A stretch of DNA of 64,000 nucleotides, taken from assembly GCA_038230515.1 (NCBI GenBank), contig JBBRND010000011.1, positions 57,386 through 121,385 on the forward strand, read 5' to 3'. Of the stretch, positions 26,555-34,755 are shown in pieces; positions within the stretch are counted from its first letter, which is position 1, and each line of letters opens with the position of its first letter. The position numbers and the translations under genes were made by a program. This DNA is from JAPLDB01 sp038230515. GTDB lineage: Bacteria; Bacteroidota; Bacteroidia; AKYH767-A; 2013-40CM-41-45. Below the pieces are notes generated by a model. The model did no database searches. It had not been told where the DNA came from and was given only the letters and a program-made list of their open reading frames with translations.

Positions 26555-28201
26555 ATGATAAGAATCCGAGTCTCATTCGTTTTTATTCTTTTTGTCTCGG
26601 CAAAATCCTTTTCACAAACTCCGGAGTTATTGAAAGACATTAATCCTGACACATCGGGTATTGACATTTACTCTTCCAATTTAACTGAGTATAATGGCAA
26701 GGCATATTTCAGCGCGGATGATGGTGTTTCCGGAACTGAGTTGTGGGTAACGGACGGAACAAATGCCGGTACTCAATTAGTCGCTGATGTGTGGGCAGGA
26801 GCAGGAGCAAGTACTCCAAAAGGAATAATTCTCTTCAACAACAACATTTATTTTTCTGCTTATGATGCTACTCACGGGCAGGAACTTTGGTCGAGTGACG
26901 GAACTTCTGCCGGAACTCATCTTGTAAAAGACATCGTTGCAGGCATCAACAGCAGCAGCCCGAATAATTTTGCAGTTTACAACAATAGATTATACTTCAG
27001 TGCTACTGATCCAACTTATGGATATGAGTTGTGGTCAACCGATGGAACAGATGCCGGAACTTATCTGGTGAAAGATATAAATCCCGGATCAGTTTCTGGT
27101 TATCCATCTGGTTTTATTGTGGTCAACGGGAAAATGTTTTTCACTGCCGATGAGCCAACGCATGGTTATGAATTGTGGGTAACTGATGGTAGTGACACTG
27201 GAACTCACATGGTGAAAGATATCAACCCCGGAACTGCCGATGGATATTCAAGTCCGCAATGGTGTGTGTTCAACGGAAAATTATTTTTTGCCCCCAACGA
27301 TGGAGTACATGGATATGAACTTTGGAGTACCGATGGTACCGAAACGGGAACTCAAATGGTAAAGGATTTTTATACCGGCTCTGTTTCAGGATATCCATTG
27401 CGTCTTTGTGTTTATCATAACGCATTGTTTTTTTCAGCAGCCGACAGCGCCTATGGTGCCGAACTCTGGACATCTGATGGCACCGCGGTAGGAACGCATC
27501 TAGTGAAAGACATCAGAACAGGAACCGCAGGAAGCTTTCCATCTGCAATGGTTTTATGCAATGGCAAATTATTTTTTGCTGCAAACGATGGCGTAACAGG
27601 ACGAGAACTTTGGTCAACTGATGGTACTGAGATTGGCACACATTTAGTGGCTGACATCATGCCGGGTTTAGATCAAAGTTTCCCGATGAACTTTACCACT
27701 TACAACAATCGTTTGTATTTTATTGCAGCACAAAATCAAACTGACGGTTATCAGGTTTTTGAATATGACGACTCCACAGGATTTACAACAGAGATCGTTC
27801 CACTAACTCATTTAAGCAATGCCTGTACAGATCATGACATGGACGCGTTTTCAAAATTTACTCTGGCGCTTGGTACTTTATTTTATCCAGCTAATTATGA
27901 TTCTCTGGATTTTGAATTTTACAAAATTAATACCCCGCATGTCGGAATTACAGAGGTCGAGAGTGATTTTACCTTTTCTGTTTTTCCTGACCCTGCTTCG
28001 TCAATCATCACGATTTCTTTTTTAAATAATGCGATCAACGATGCTCAACTGATTATCACAGAAGTTACTGGAAAAAAAATTTTGAAAATAAATTTTGAAA
28101 ATGAAACATCGGTCAATGTTTTGACTTTCGCCTCCGGTGTTTATCTTGCACAAGTAATTACTGCAAAAGGATCTGTTGTAAAAAGGTTTATCAAGAACTA
28201 G
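26555..28201 (+). CDS. T9SS cargo with ELWxTDGT repeats
   Basis: 548 residues with a signal peptide (about 1-21, ending SFSQ). About eight repeats of the form ELWVTDGTNAGTQLVADVWA...NNIYFSAYDATHGQ (hyalin/ELWxxDGT-type, likely beta-propeller blades) are followed by a T9SS type A sorting domain (FTFSVFPDPASSIITISFLN to KGSVVKRFIKN). A perfect TAATTTTG element at 26531-26538 is a likely -7 box. The next gene begins 35 bases on, so the cargo may share an mRNA with the imelysin and di-haem oxidoreductase genes. Confidence 0.87.
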   Translation: MIRIRVSFVFILFVSAKSFSQTPELLKDINPDTSGIDIYSSNLTEYNGKAYFSADDGVSGTELWVTDGTNAGTQLVADVWAGAGASTPKGIILFNNNIYFSAYDATHGQELWSSDGTSAGTHLVKDIVAGINSSSPNNFAVYNNRLYFSATDPTYGYELWSTDGTDAGTYLVKDINPGSVSGYPSGFIVVNGKMFFTADEPTHGYELWVTDGSDTGTHMVKDINPGTADGYSSPQWCVFNGKLFFAPNDGVHGYELWSTDGTETGTQMVKDFYTGSVSGYPLRLCVYHNALFFSAADSAYGAELWTSDGTAVGTHLVKDIRTGTAGSFPSAMVLCNGKLFFAANDGVTGRELWSTDGTEIGTHLVADIMPGLDQSFPMNFTTYNNRLYFIAAQNQTDGYQVFEYDDSTGFTTEIVPLTHLSNACTDHDMDAFSKFTLALGTLFYPANYDSLDFEFYKINTPHVGITEVESDFTFSVFPDPASSIITISFLNNAINDAQLIITEVTGKKILKINFENETSVNVLTFASGVYLAQVITAKGSVVKRFIKN

Positions 28202-28236
28202 GAAAAAATAAATCAGTAAAATTCAAAAACATTCAA

Positions 28237-29310
28237 ATGAAAAAAGTAATACTTTCTTCTTTTTATCTTGCGCTGTTGTCAATTGTTGCATGTAAAAAGA
28301 GCAACGATAACAGCATTACGCAATCCACACCTGTAACAGAGCAACAAGTGCTCAATGATTTTACGAGCGTTCTTTGCAATCCGGATTATCTCGCTCTCGA
28401 AGCGAAAGCCGGAGCGCTCAACTCAGCAGTGCTCGCGTTAAATTCCAACATTACAGAAGCGAATCTAACCGCAGCGCAAAATGCATGGCGCGCAGTACGG
28501 GTTCCATGGGAACAATCAGAAGGATTTTTGATCGGTCCTGTAGAGGATTTTAATTACGATCCTGCTACTGACTCCTGGCCTGTAAATACTGCGGAGTTGG
28601 ATTCTCTGCTTGCAAGCAGTAATCCTCTTTTGCTCGAGAACGTGGACTCACTTCAGTATTCTCTCAAAGGATATCATCCACTGGAATACCTTCTCTTCGG
28701 TGTTGGTGGAACAAGAACTACTTCACAACTCAATGCAAGAGATTTACAGTATATGATTTCTCTCGCCAAGAGTTTGTCAAACACTACTATGGAATTGCGT
28801 AAGAGTTGGGATCCGAATGAAACCGGAAATTATACTGAACAGATCATCACTGCGGGAAGCGGAAGTGTTCGCTTTGTTGATCGCAAAAGTTGCTTTCTTG
28901 AAATCGTAAACGCAATGGTTCACATCTGCAACGAAGTGGCGAATAGTAAAATGGAAGTTCCATTTGCCGAGCATGATTCTGAAAAAGCAGAATCTCAATA
29001 TGCACACAATGCAACGCTTGACTTCAAAAACAATATAGTCGGAGTTCAGAATGTATATCTGTGCAAGTGGCAATCAACCACCGGGCACAGTTTGCACGAT
29101 CTTGTTTCTGTAAAAGATGCTTCGCTTGATGGAGCGATTCAATCGCAAATCAATTCAGCCATTGAAGCCATTGCAGCGATTGATCCGAATTACGGTCAGG
29201 CAATTTTTACGCAGCAGGGACAAATTCAATCAGCACAGAGCATCATAAACAATCTCATCGGCACACTAAATCTTCTGAAAAATTTTATTCAGACAAATAT
29301 TACAGATTGA
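28237..29310 (+). CDS. Imelysin-family (peptidase M75-like) lipoprotein
   Basis: 357 residues. A lipoprotein signal ends at C19 (LLSIVACKKSND). The imelysin domain holds GPVEDFNYDPATDSWPV, the GxHxxE motif in KGYHPLEYLLFG and the late helical SIINNLIG segment. Imelysin proteins bind iron or haem on the outer or inner membrane and are often next to di-haem oxidoreductases. The gene is six bases upstream of a DUF1111-like gene. The best reading is an iron or haem acquisition role; protease activity is unproven. Confidence 0.87.
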   Translation: MKKVILSSFYLALLSIVACKKSNDNSITQSTPVTEQQVLNDFTSVLCNPDYLALEAKAGALNSAVLALNSNITEANLTAAQNAWRAVRVPWEQSEGFLIGPVEDFNYDPATDSWPVNTAELDSLLASSNPLLLENVDSLQYSLKGYHPLEYLLFGVGGTRTTSQLNARDLQYMISLAKSLSNTTMELRKSWDPNETGNYTEQIITAGSGSVRFVDRKSCFLEIVNAMVHICNEVANSKMEVPFAEHDSEKAESQYAHNATLDFKNNIVGVQNVYLCKWQSTTGHSLHDLVSVKDASLDGAIQSQINSAIEAIAAIDPNYGQAIFTQQGQIQSAQSIINNLIGTLNLLKNFIQTNITD

Positions 29311-29316
29311 TATGTG

Positions 29317-30693
29317 ATGAAAAAGATTTTTGCACCAGTCGTTATTTTTTCGCTCATGTTCGCGCTTTCCCAATGCCGAAAGCCGGAACCACTTACAGAA
29401 GAGAGCTACGATGAGCGATTGAGTGGTGGCTCTCAAACTGCTTTTGATGCAACATCACATGCCTTCTCCAATCCGTTTGGGGGATTAAGTGAGTACGAAT
29501 ATGAAATGCATAACTTAGGTGATGCTGCCTTCGAAAAAACTTTTATCACTGCGCCTGCATCTACCAATAGCGGTTTGGGTCCGGCATTCAATAATGTATC
29601 CTGCAAATCGTGCCATCACAACGATGGCATTGGTGTTCCAACAGCTGGCGATCCACAATCAAGTTTGCTTATGCGAATAAGTGTTACAAATATGAAGGAC
29701 GTGCATGGCGGTGCTCTTGCAGTGCCTGGATACGGCACGCAGGTGCAGGACAAATCTGTGTTCGGAAAGCAACCCGAAGCAACCGTTAATATTACCTATT
29801 CGTATCAACAATATTCATTTGCTGATGGCGAAACTTATGAGCTTCGCACGCCAACTTACACACTGAGTAATTTATATATTCCTATCAACGGAAGTTATCT
29901 ATTGTCTCCTCGGCTTGCTCCGCCTGTCTTCGGTCTTGGATTGCTTGAGGCAATTCCCGAAGATCAGATCGTAGCGAATGCAGATGCCAATGATGCTGAT
30001 GGAAATGGCATCAGCGGCAAACCGAATTATGTATGGGATCCTCACACGCAAACAAAAACCCTGGGCCGCTTCGGATTAAAATCAAATACTGCAAGTGTGA
30101 TTACTCAGGTTGCAGCCGCTTTCAATAACGACATTGGAATTACCTCATTTATTTTTCCGAAAGAAACCATTTATGGGCAATCGCAAAACGATCAACTCAA
30201 TGACGATCCTGAAATTGACGACTACACCCTCAATGCTGTGAAGTTTTATATGGAGACTTTGCAGGTGCCTGCCCGAAGAAATGTTAGCGATGCACAAGTG
30301 ATAAAAGGAAAAGAAATTTTCCTCGCAGCAAAATGCGAATCGTGCCACAAACAGACTTTTACTACTGCAGTAAATGTTGCCTTTCCACAGTTAAGCAATC
30401 AACGCATACATCCATATACAGATTTATTGGTTCACGATATGGGTGCAGGGCTTGCCGACAATCGTCCTGACTTTGATGCTGATGGAAATGAATGGCGCAC
30501 CTCGCCTTTATGGGGAGTTGGTTTATTTGAAGTTGTAAATTATCCTGCCTACTATTTGCACGATGGCAGAGCACGCACCTTAATAGAAGCGATAATGTGG
30601 CATGGTGGCGAGGCGCAACATTCTAAAGAATACGTTCAGCAATTATCTAAAACCGACCGCGATGCCCTACTGAAATTTTTGAGATCGCTTTAA
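29317..30693 (+). CDS. Di-haem oxidoreductase (DUF1111, thiol oxidoreductase-like) lipoprotein
   Basis: 458 residues from the ATG at 29317; a GTG three bases earlier is possible. A lipoprotein signal ends at about C20 (LMFALSQC). Two haem c sites are present: NNVSCKSCHHNDGIG and LAAKCESCHKQTF. The sequence WRTSPLWGVGLFEVVNYPAYYLHDGRARTLIEAIMWHGGEA is the DUF1111 C-terminal signature. It is related to MauG/cytochrome c peroxidases and would be periplasmic or outer-membrane bound. With the imelysin gene it forms a conserved iron-linked pair. Confidence 0.9.
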   Translation: MKKIFAPVVIFSLMFALSQCRKPEPLTEESYDERLSGGSQTAFDATSHAFSNPFGGLSEYEYEMHNLGDAAFEKTFITAPASTNSGLGPAFNNVSCKSCHHNDGIGVPTAGDPQSSLLMRISVTNMKDVHGGALAVPGYGTQVQDKSVFGKQPEATVNITYSYQQYSFADGETYELRTPTYTLSNLYIPINGSYLLSPRLAPPVFGLGLLEAIPEDQIVANADANDADGNGISGKPNYVWDPHTQTKTLGRFGLKSNTASVITQVAAAFNNDIGITSFIFPKETIYGQSQNDQLNDDPEIDDYTLNAVKFYMETLQVPARRNVSDAQVIKGKEIFLAAKCESCHKQTFTTAVNVAFPQLSNQRIHPYTDLLVHDMGAGLADNRPDFDADGNEWRTSPLWGVGLFEVVNYPAYYLHDGRARTLIEAIMWHGGEAQHSKEYVQQLSKTDRDALLKFLRSL

Positions 30694-30961
30694 TAAAATA
30701 CCTTTATGAAAAAGTAATTTCTTTTTTATAACTACCCTTCTCCTCGCTGAATCTGATCATTCTATAATTAACTTGAGGGATTCGCTTGGCAAGCTCTTCA
30801 ATTTTCTAAGAAACTTTGCGGATTTACTTCGTGCATACTAAAAATTACTAACCAACCTCGGGTATTTCCTTCTGGCACACATCAATTTACTAAAGAACCC
30901 CAACTATTTCCAATAAAAATTCAGATATTCCCTTAGAAAACATGCCCCTTATTTTATCAAA

Positions 30962-30988
30962 CATTCGAATTTTTATCAAAAATCGACA
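30962..30988. repeat. Short dispersed repeat (copy A)
   Basis: Starts CATTCGAATTTTTATCAAAA and continues to ATCGACA. A 25 of 27 match lies at 33792-33818. Both copies are in intergenic DNA. Between the di-haem gene and this element (30694-30961) I see nothing to annotate. Confidence 0.55.
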
Positions 30989-31036
30989 CTAAGCTAAATT
31001 TCGCTGATAACTAACAGACCCCACAGATTCAATAAT

Positions 31037-31288
31037 CCGGTTCATCAACTTAGTAAGCGTGTTCTCCAAATCAGTAAACCCGTTCTCTAACTTACTAAGC
31101 GGGTTCTACTGCGAAGTAAATCGGATTACAAACTTACTAAGCGAGTTCTCAAACGAAGTAAACGGGTTTACTAATTCAGTAAGCGGGTTCTCTGGCGAAG
31201 TTAGCCGGTTTACTAACTTAGTAAGCGGGTTCTCTGGCGAAGTAAACGGGTTTACTAACTCAGTAAGCGAGTTCTATTGCCATACATC
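31037..31288. repeat. 21-bp tandem array 2 (12 degenerate units)
   Basis: Twelve units of 21 bp without gaps, alternating between types CGGGTTCTCT-GCGAAGTAAA and CGGGTTTACTAACTTAGTAAG (last base off). The junction TTACTAA-C-TTAGTAA is a palindrome. The last unit is decayed. It lies between convergent genes (di-haem oxidoreductase and the 31359 gene). The + strand frame at 31059-31319 reads as a heptad repeat with V and F at regular spacing, which is a result of the period, not evidence of a gene. Confidence 0.85.
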
Positions 31289-31358
31289 AAAATTCATTAA
31301 AAAAGCCCACTTTTTTTGAAGCAGGCCTTTTTTTGAGCTGATTTTGAAGGGTGTTAAA

Positions 31359-32057
31359 TCAGGGCTTTTGAGTATAGGTAAATTGCCCTGCCAACGTTGC
31401 GCTTTGATTTACGATAACCAGGTTTGCAAAATCTTTAGGAAGTTTTACAGAATCGGAAGGATTAAGCAACACCATGCTAGACGCCAAATCGCCTACTTTG
31501 TAATATCCTAAAATTGTAATGCCCGAATTGATAAGATGTTTGGCAGTGTTCACTTTTTTTATTGTAACACTACCACCGGCAGGCACCGAAATAGTGACAC
31601 CCGGTTTTTTCTTTCCCTGCCCTGCAAAAGCAGTAGAAATGTTTTGCACAATCGCTGTAAGAGCAGCATCACCTTTAGCTCCCTGTTGCAAAAATCCATA
31701 ACACATATCGCTTTCCTGCATCTGCTCGTGCCCGATAGCCAGCAGCGTATCATCAATACCCTCCGTGAGCGGCAGCAGCATGGCGCGAATCGCTTTCAGC
31801 GCAATATCAAGGTTAAAATCTTTTGTAAATTCAGGCATCGAAAACGTGGTCGGTATCGCGTTCGGATTATTTAGAGAAGCATTATATACAGCGCTTACAT
31901 AACCGGTGCGCTTGGTAGCCATCTTGCGCAATTTTTTTCGCTCAGCCGGAGTAAGATTAACAAGAAACGGCAGCAGCACCAGGATTGCCGCAATGCCTGT
32001 TTGAATCGTAGTTTGATTAGCGGGAGTGAGTGTTGCTGAAATGTTTGGATTTGCCAT
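31359..32057 (-). CDS. Unknown conserved-looking protein
   Basis: 232 residues without signal peptide. An N-terminal helical half (NISATLTPANQTTIQTGIAA, then PLTEGIDDTLLAIGHEQMQE with MCYGFLQQGAKGDAAL) is followed by a beta-rich half (GVTISVPAGGSVTIKKVN, then LANLVIVNQSATLAGQFTY in part). The beginning is followed by a hydrophobic segment AAILVLLPFLVNL. It resembles small proteins common in Bacteroidota accessory regions, but I cannot name a family. It is followed upstream on the same strand by two small genes. Confidence 0.55.
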   Translation of the reverse strand: MANPNISATLTPANQTTIQTGIAAILVLLPFLVNLTPAERKKLRKMATKRTGYVSAVYNASLNNPNAIPTTFSMPEFTKDFNLDIALKAIRAMLLPLTEGIDDTLLAIGHEQMQESDMCYGFLQQGAKGDAALTAIVQNISTAFAGQGKKKPGVTISVPAGGSVTIKKVNTAKHLINSGITILGYYKVGDLASSMVLLNPSDSVKLPKDFANLVIVNQSATLAGQFTYTQKP

Positions 32058-32084
32058 TATGTTATTGAGTTTAGTATTGTGAAA

Positions 32085-32276
32085 TTATTTTAAACTGATA
32101 TTAATTGAATCGAGTAAACTTTTTAATTGTGAATGCATAATTATAAGTTCAAACAAAAGGTGCGCATCTTCCATGCTATCTACCGTCTCTGCATTTTCTC
32201 TCATGGGTCTTTTTGCCTGAAGGTGCTTCAAATAGTTGCGCTCGGAATTGGTAAGGCGGGGTAAGGAATTCAACAT
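32085..32276 (-). CDS. Unknown small protein, coupled to the XRE gene
   Basis: 63 residues from the ATG at 32276, which overlaps the stop of the upstream gene as TAATG, a sign of translational coupling. A longer frame to 32339 has an in-frame start but would overlap the XRE gene by 64 bases. The sequence (LNSLPRLTNSERNYLKHLQA, MEDAHLLFELIIMHSQLKS) is helical. It could be a partner of the regulator, but nothing proves it. Confidence 0.5.
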   Translation of the reverse strand: MLNSLPRLTNSERNYLKHLQAKRPMRENAETVDSMEDAHLLFELIIMHSQLKSLLDSINISLK

Positions 32277-32545
32277 TATTTTTTCTTTTTGCTTTCGAGT
32301 TGAGCGATTACTTTTTTTACTCTCGGAAAGAAGTCGCAAATTTTTATGTCGTGGTGACTGAGCAAACGGTTGAGCGAAATTAGTTTCATGTTTTCTCCGC
32401 GCTCATAACGTCCGTACACAGCTTTGTCCATGCTGATGTCAGTTGAAAAATCTTCTGCACTTGTGTAGTTCTTTTTTTTGCGCATGGTTCTTAAAACAAT
32501 TCCGACAGCATTCATAATCATTTGTTCTTCTTTGCTGAACCCCAT
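32276..32545 (-). CDS. XRE-type helix-turn-helix protein
   Basis: 89 residues from the ATG at 32545 (a start at 32560 adds five residues). The HTH is in MNAVGIVLRTMRKKKNYTSA / DFSTDISMDKAVYGRYERGE, the usual Cro/C1 pattern ending in YxRYERGE. The following ISLNRLLSHHDIKICDFF also fits. It would bind DNA as a dimer. A perfect palindrome lies 36-49 bases upstream of this start. It is the first gene of a pair, followed by the 32085 gene. Confidence 0.72.
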   Translation of the reverse strand: MGFSKEEQMIMNAVGIVLRTMRKKKNYTSAEDFSTDISMDKAVYGRYERGENMKLISLNRLLSHHDIKICDFFPRVKKVIAQLESKKKK

Positions 32546-32580
32546 GCTGCAAATTACCAAAAGAAAAAATTAACGTGTAA

Positions 32581-32594
32581 CTGCTTTAAAGCAG
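32581..32594. promoter_or_regulatory. Putative operator palindrome CTGCTTTAAAGCAG
   Basis: A perfect 14-base palindrome about 36-49 bases upstream of the XRE start at 32545. Its position and symmetry fit autoregulation by a dimeric XRE protein. No second copy of the palindrome was noticed in the window. Confidence 0.4.
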
Positions 32595-32617
32595 AATTTT
32601 GATTTGAGGGAATTTTA

Positions 32618-32649
32618 GAAAAAAGTCCGCTGGGAAGCAGACTTTTTTT
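32618..32649. terminator. Hairpin with A/T-rich flanks, possible terminator
   Basis: AAAAAAGTCCGCT, four to five-base loop, then AGCAGACTTTTTTT: a long stem with one mismatch, with runs of A before and T after, as in bidirectional rho-independent terminators. It lies between the XRE gene and the 1 kb cassette, so it may terminate transcription arriving from either side. The rest of 32650-32732 shows nothing I can interpret. Confidence 0.5.
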
Positions 32650-32967
32650 GTTTTGCAAAAGTGATCTTGGATTGAAATAAATGTTTTTCTTTGGGAGAGA
32701 AATGAAAAATATAAAAAGCTGCCACCTGAGAGGAGAAAAAAACTACGTGGCAGGAGGTGGGTTCACATCAGCCGCATGCAAAGTCCGCTTGATAAGTTCG
32801 TAATATAAGGTACAGTTATTCGCACACATGAGTTACGGTTTATTTTTATATTTATACGAAAATGACCGGGTTAACAAAATAAGAGGTATTGATACTTAAA
32901 TGTTAGCTGCAATAAATGGCGACACAGCGACCTCAAACATTCTGCAAGAAACGAACAGACAAAAAAC

Positions 32968-32975
32968 TAACTTTG
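32968..32975 (+). promoter_or_regulatory. Perfect -7 element TAACTTTG, four bases before the start codon
   Basis: TAACTTTG matches TAnnTTTG fully and ends four bases before ATG at 32980. If this is the promoter, transcription would start at or next to the ATG, giving a leaderless mRNA. No clear -33 TTTG is seen at the usual spacing. Confidence 0.4.
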
Positions 32976-32979
32976 ACAA

Positions 32980-33627
32980 ATGATAAGTGTAAATCCTGAG
33001 CAATGGTATGACGACAACAAGGCAGTAATGTCAGATGATGCTGTTGCAAACTTTGAACGGCTCAGGATGTATTTGAGAGGTTGGCAATTATTTCAGGACA
33101 TTCATGAGCAACTTGCTAAAGACATGATTACTCATGCTTGCTCAAAAGTTGACGACCCTGATAAAGTTCCATTGCTAAACGAAACACTTACAACTTGTGC
33201 TGATTATTATATTCTGATGCTTTGCGGGGAGGTGGAAGCACTTTTAAAATACAGCGAAGAGAATTTACAAACCGACTTCATTGATGACGAAATAATAAAA
33301 CGAAACAAACTGTTTGACACTGCACTCAATCAAGAGAGTTGGGAAGGTTCAAAAGTTTTGCTGCAAGAAACGCTTGACATTTTTCAGAAAGCATTTCTCT
33401 CAAACAAAAAACAATTGCTGAACATTGAAAGCAAGTGGTGGCAATTTTACAAATACAGTTTTCAGTTTCATGGTATGAAATGGAATGTTGATGCTTACGA
33501 AATAGTGCTTGAATTAAGAAAAGGGAAAAGACCAGACGAGTTGGTTCACCTTACACACCAAAATGATTTTGATGCAGTGAAAGATTTAATTGAAACAATA
33601 GAAGAAGTTGAAAACGAAAAACTATAA
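32980..33627 (+). CDS. Unknown soluble protein, inside the inverted-repeat-bounded cassette
   Basis: 215 residues, acidic, mostly helical, without signal or membrane segment (YDDNKAVMSDDAVANFERLR, LQETLDIFQKAFLSNKKQLL, HGMKWNVDAYEIVLELRKGK). No known domain. The start codon follows a perfect -7 promoter element by four bases. It lies alone between two inverted repeats, so it could be an accessory cargo gene. Its function cannot be inferred. Confidence 0.55.
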   Translation: MISVNPEQWYDDNKAVMSDDAVANFERLRMYLRGWQLFQDIHEQLAKDMITHACSKVDDPDKVPLLNETLTTCADYYILMLCGEVEALLKYSEENLQTDFIDDEIIKRNKLFDTALNQESWEGSKVLLQETLDIFQKAFLSNKKQLLNIESKWWQFYKYSFQFHGMKWNVDAYEIVLELRKGKRPDELVHLTHQNDFDAVKDLIETIEEVENEKL

Positions 33628-33709
33628 CGCAACGACATGACAACTATTGTAAATCGCCTTGAACAAAATTTCGTGCTGACTTCGGGGGACACATCTTCGT
33701 GAACCCACC

Positions 33710-33742
33710 ACCTGACATGTAGGGATTTTTCTCATGTCAGGT
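33710..33742. repeat. Hairpin at the right arm of the cassette
   Basis: ACCTGACAT, 15-base loop, ATGTCAGGT: nine-base perfect stem that overlaps the right inverted repeat. Another short hairpin follows (AGGTGTT ... AACACCT at 33739-33761). They may be transcription terminators or structural parts of the cassette end. Confidence 0.4.
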
Positions 33743-33791
33743 GTTCAATTACTAAACACCTGCAAGTGTCATAGAATTCGGGTGGTGGATT

Positions 33792-33818
33792 CATTCGAAT
33801 TTCTATCAAAAATAGACA
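33792..33818. repeat. Short dispersed repeat (copy B)
   Basis: CATTCGAATTTCTATCAAAA then ATAGACA. Matches the element at 30962-30988 at 25 of 27 positions. Non-coding. The surrounding 33628-33911 holds only this and the hairpins. Confidence 0.55.
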
Positions 33819-33911
33819 TAAATTCGACTAATGACCGTAGCTGAACCTTATGAGGTTTAGGGCAAACCTTTTAAGGGTGAGACAGTAATTATAAACTAAA
33901 CAGCCGGTCTG

Positions 33912-34755
33912 ATGGCGATGCTGAAAAAAATAAAACGCGCAACCAAGCAATTCATTGCACTGCCGCGCCAGTTGTATTACCGTTTGTCCGGCTCTGAAGT
34001 TCAGTGCAACATTTGTGGATACAGAGCAAACCGGCTTGCATCCGATTCATGGCATCCTTATACTTTTTGCCAGGGCTGCGGCTCCGAAGTAAGGCACCGC
34101 TTATTGTGGGCTGCCATCACCACCCTTCCAGCTTTAAACCTCGAACAAAAACTACGCGGCAAAATCATCATTCATTTCGCACCCGAACCCTACCTGCAAA
34201 AAAAGTTTAAGAAGATTTCGCAAAACTACCGCTCTGCCGATTTTTTTTTCTGAAGGATATTTTTACGACATTATAGATCTGAACATAAGCATGACGGATA
34301 TGCAGGTGTTGAAAGATAACTCGGTGGATTGCCTTATTGCCTGCGATGTGCTTGAACACATTCCCGATCATAAAAAAGCAATGGAGGAAATTAACCGGGT
34401 ACTCAGGACAAACGGAGTATGTATTTTGTCTGTTCCTCAAAAAGACAATCTTGAAATTACGGAAGAAGATATAACACTGATTACTCCCGAACTTCGCAAG
34501 TAACGGTTGGGGCAATTCGATCACTTCCGCATTTATGGAAATGATTTTAAGACTATGCTTGAGCAGGCAGGGTTTCAAGCATTAGTAGTTGATGAAAAAA
34601 ACTTTGATGAATCGGTAGTAAAACACAATGTACTTTTCCCGCCAGTGTCCTCCAAAAATCCGCTGGCAACCAACTACAGAAGAATTTATTTCGGGGAGAA
34701 AAATAGTTTCTACTTCTTTACACTTTCCTTCATCACCTTCCTTATCACATCCTGA
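33912..34755 (+). pseudogene. Broken class I SAM-dependent methyltransferase
   Basis: Three pieces in order encode one methyltransferase: residues CNICGYRANRLASDSW... with two CxxC-like zinc fingers (QCNICGYRA and CQGCGSEV), the SAM-fold segment DNSVDCLIACDVLEHIPDHKKAM, EEINRVLRTNGVCILSVP, and the C-terminal GQFDHFRIYGNDFKTMLEQAGF. The frame is lost at a nine-T run at 34241-34249 (eight T would restore it), and a TAA at 34501-34503 interrupts the later part, best explained by CAA to TAA. The 3' end overlaps the convergent PKD gene by 46 bases. Either a decayed gene or an assembly error in the T run, but the stop codon supports decay. Confidence 0.72.

Larger units (their letters stand above)
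32733..33733. mobile_element. Possible 1-kb cassette bounded by imperfect inverted repeats
   Basis: The left end (32733-32766) and the right end (33699-33733) read as reverse complements: left GAGAAAAA..CTAC.TG.CAGG then AGGTGGGTTCAC; right GTGAACCCACC..CCTG..AT.GTAG..TTTTTCTC, about 28 of 34 bases matching. One gene (32980) lies between. There is no transposase and no clear target-site duplication, so the status as a mobile or recombining unit is uncertain. The regions inside the arms and outside the gene show no other feature. Confidence 0.35.

Noticed and set aside
31059..31319. Coiled-coil heptad protein reading in array 2
   Set aside because: Heptads arise automatically from 21-bp units; neighbouring frames and the opposite strand are similar. 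Not convincing as a gene.
32733..33733. An integron gene cassette with attC sites
   Set aside because: No GTTRRRY/RYYYAAC pair and no integrase were found; the arms look like plain inverted repeats.
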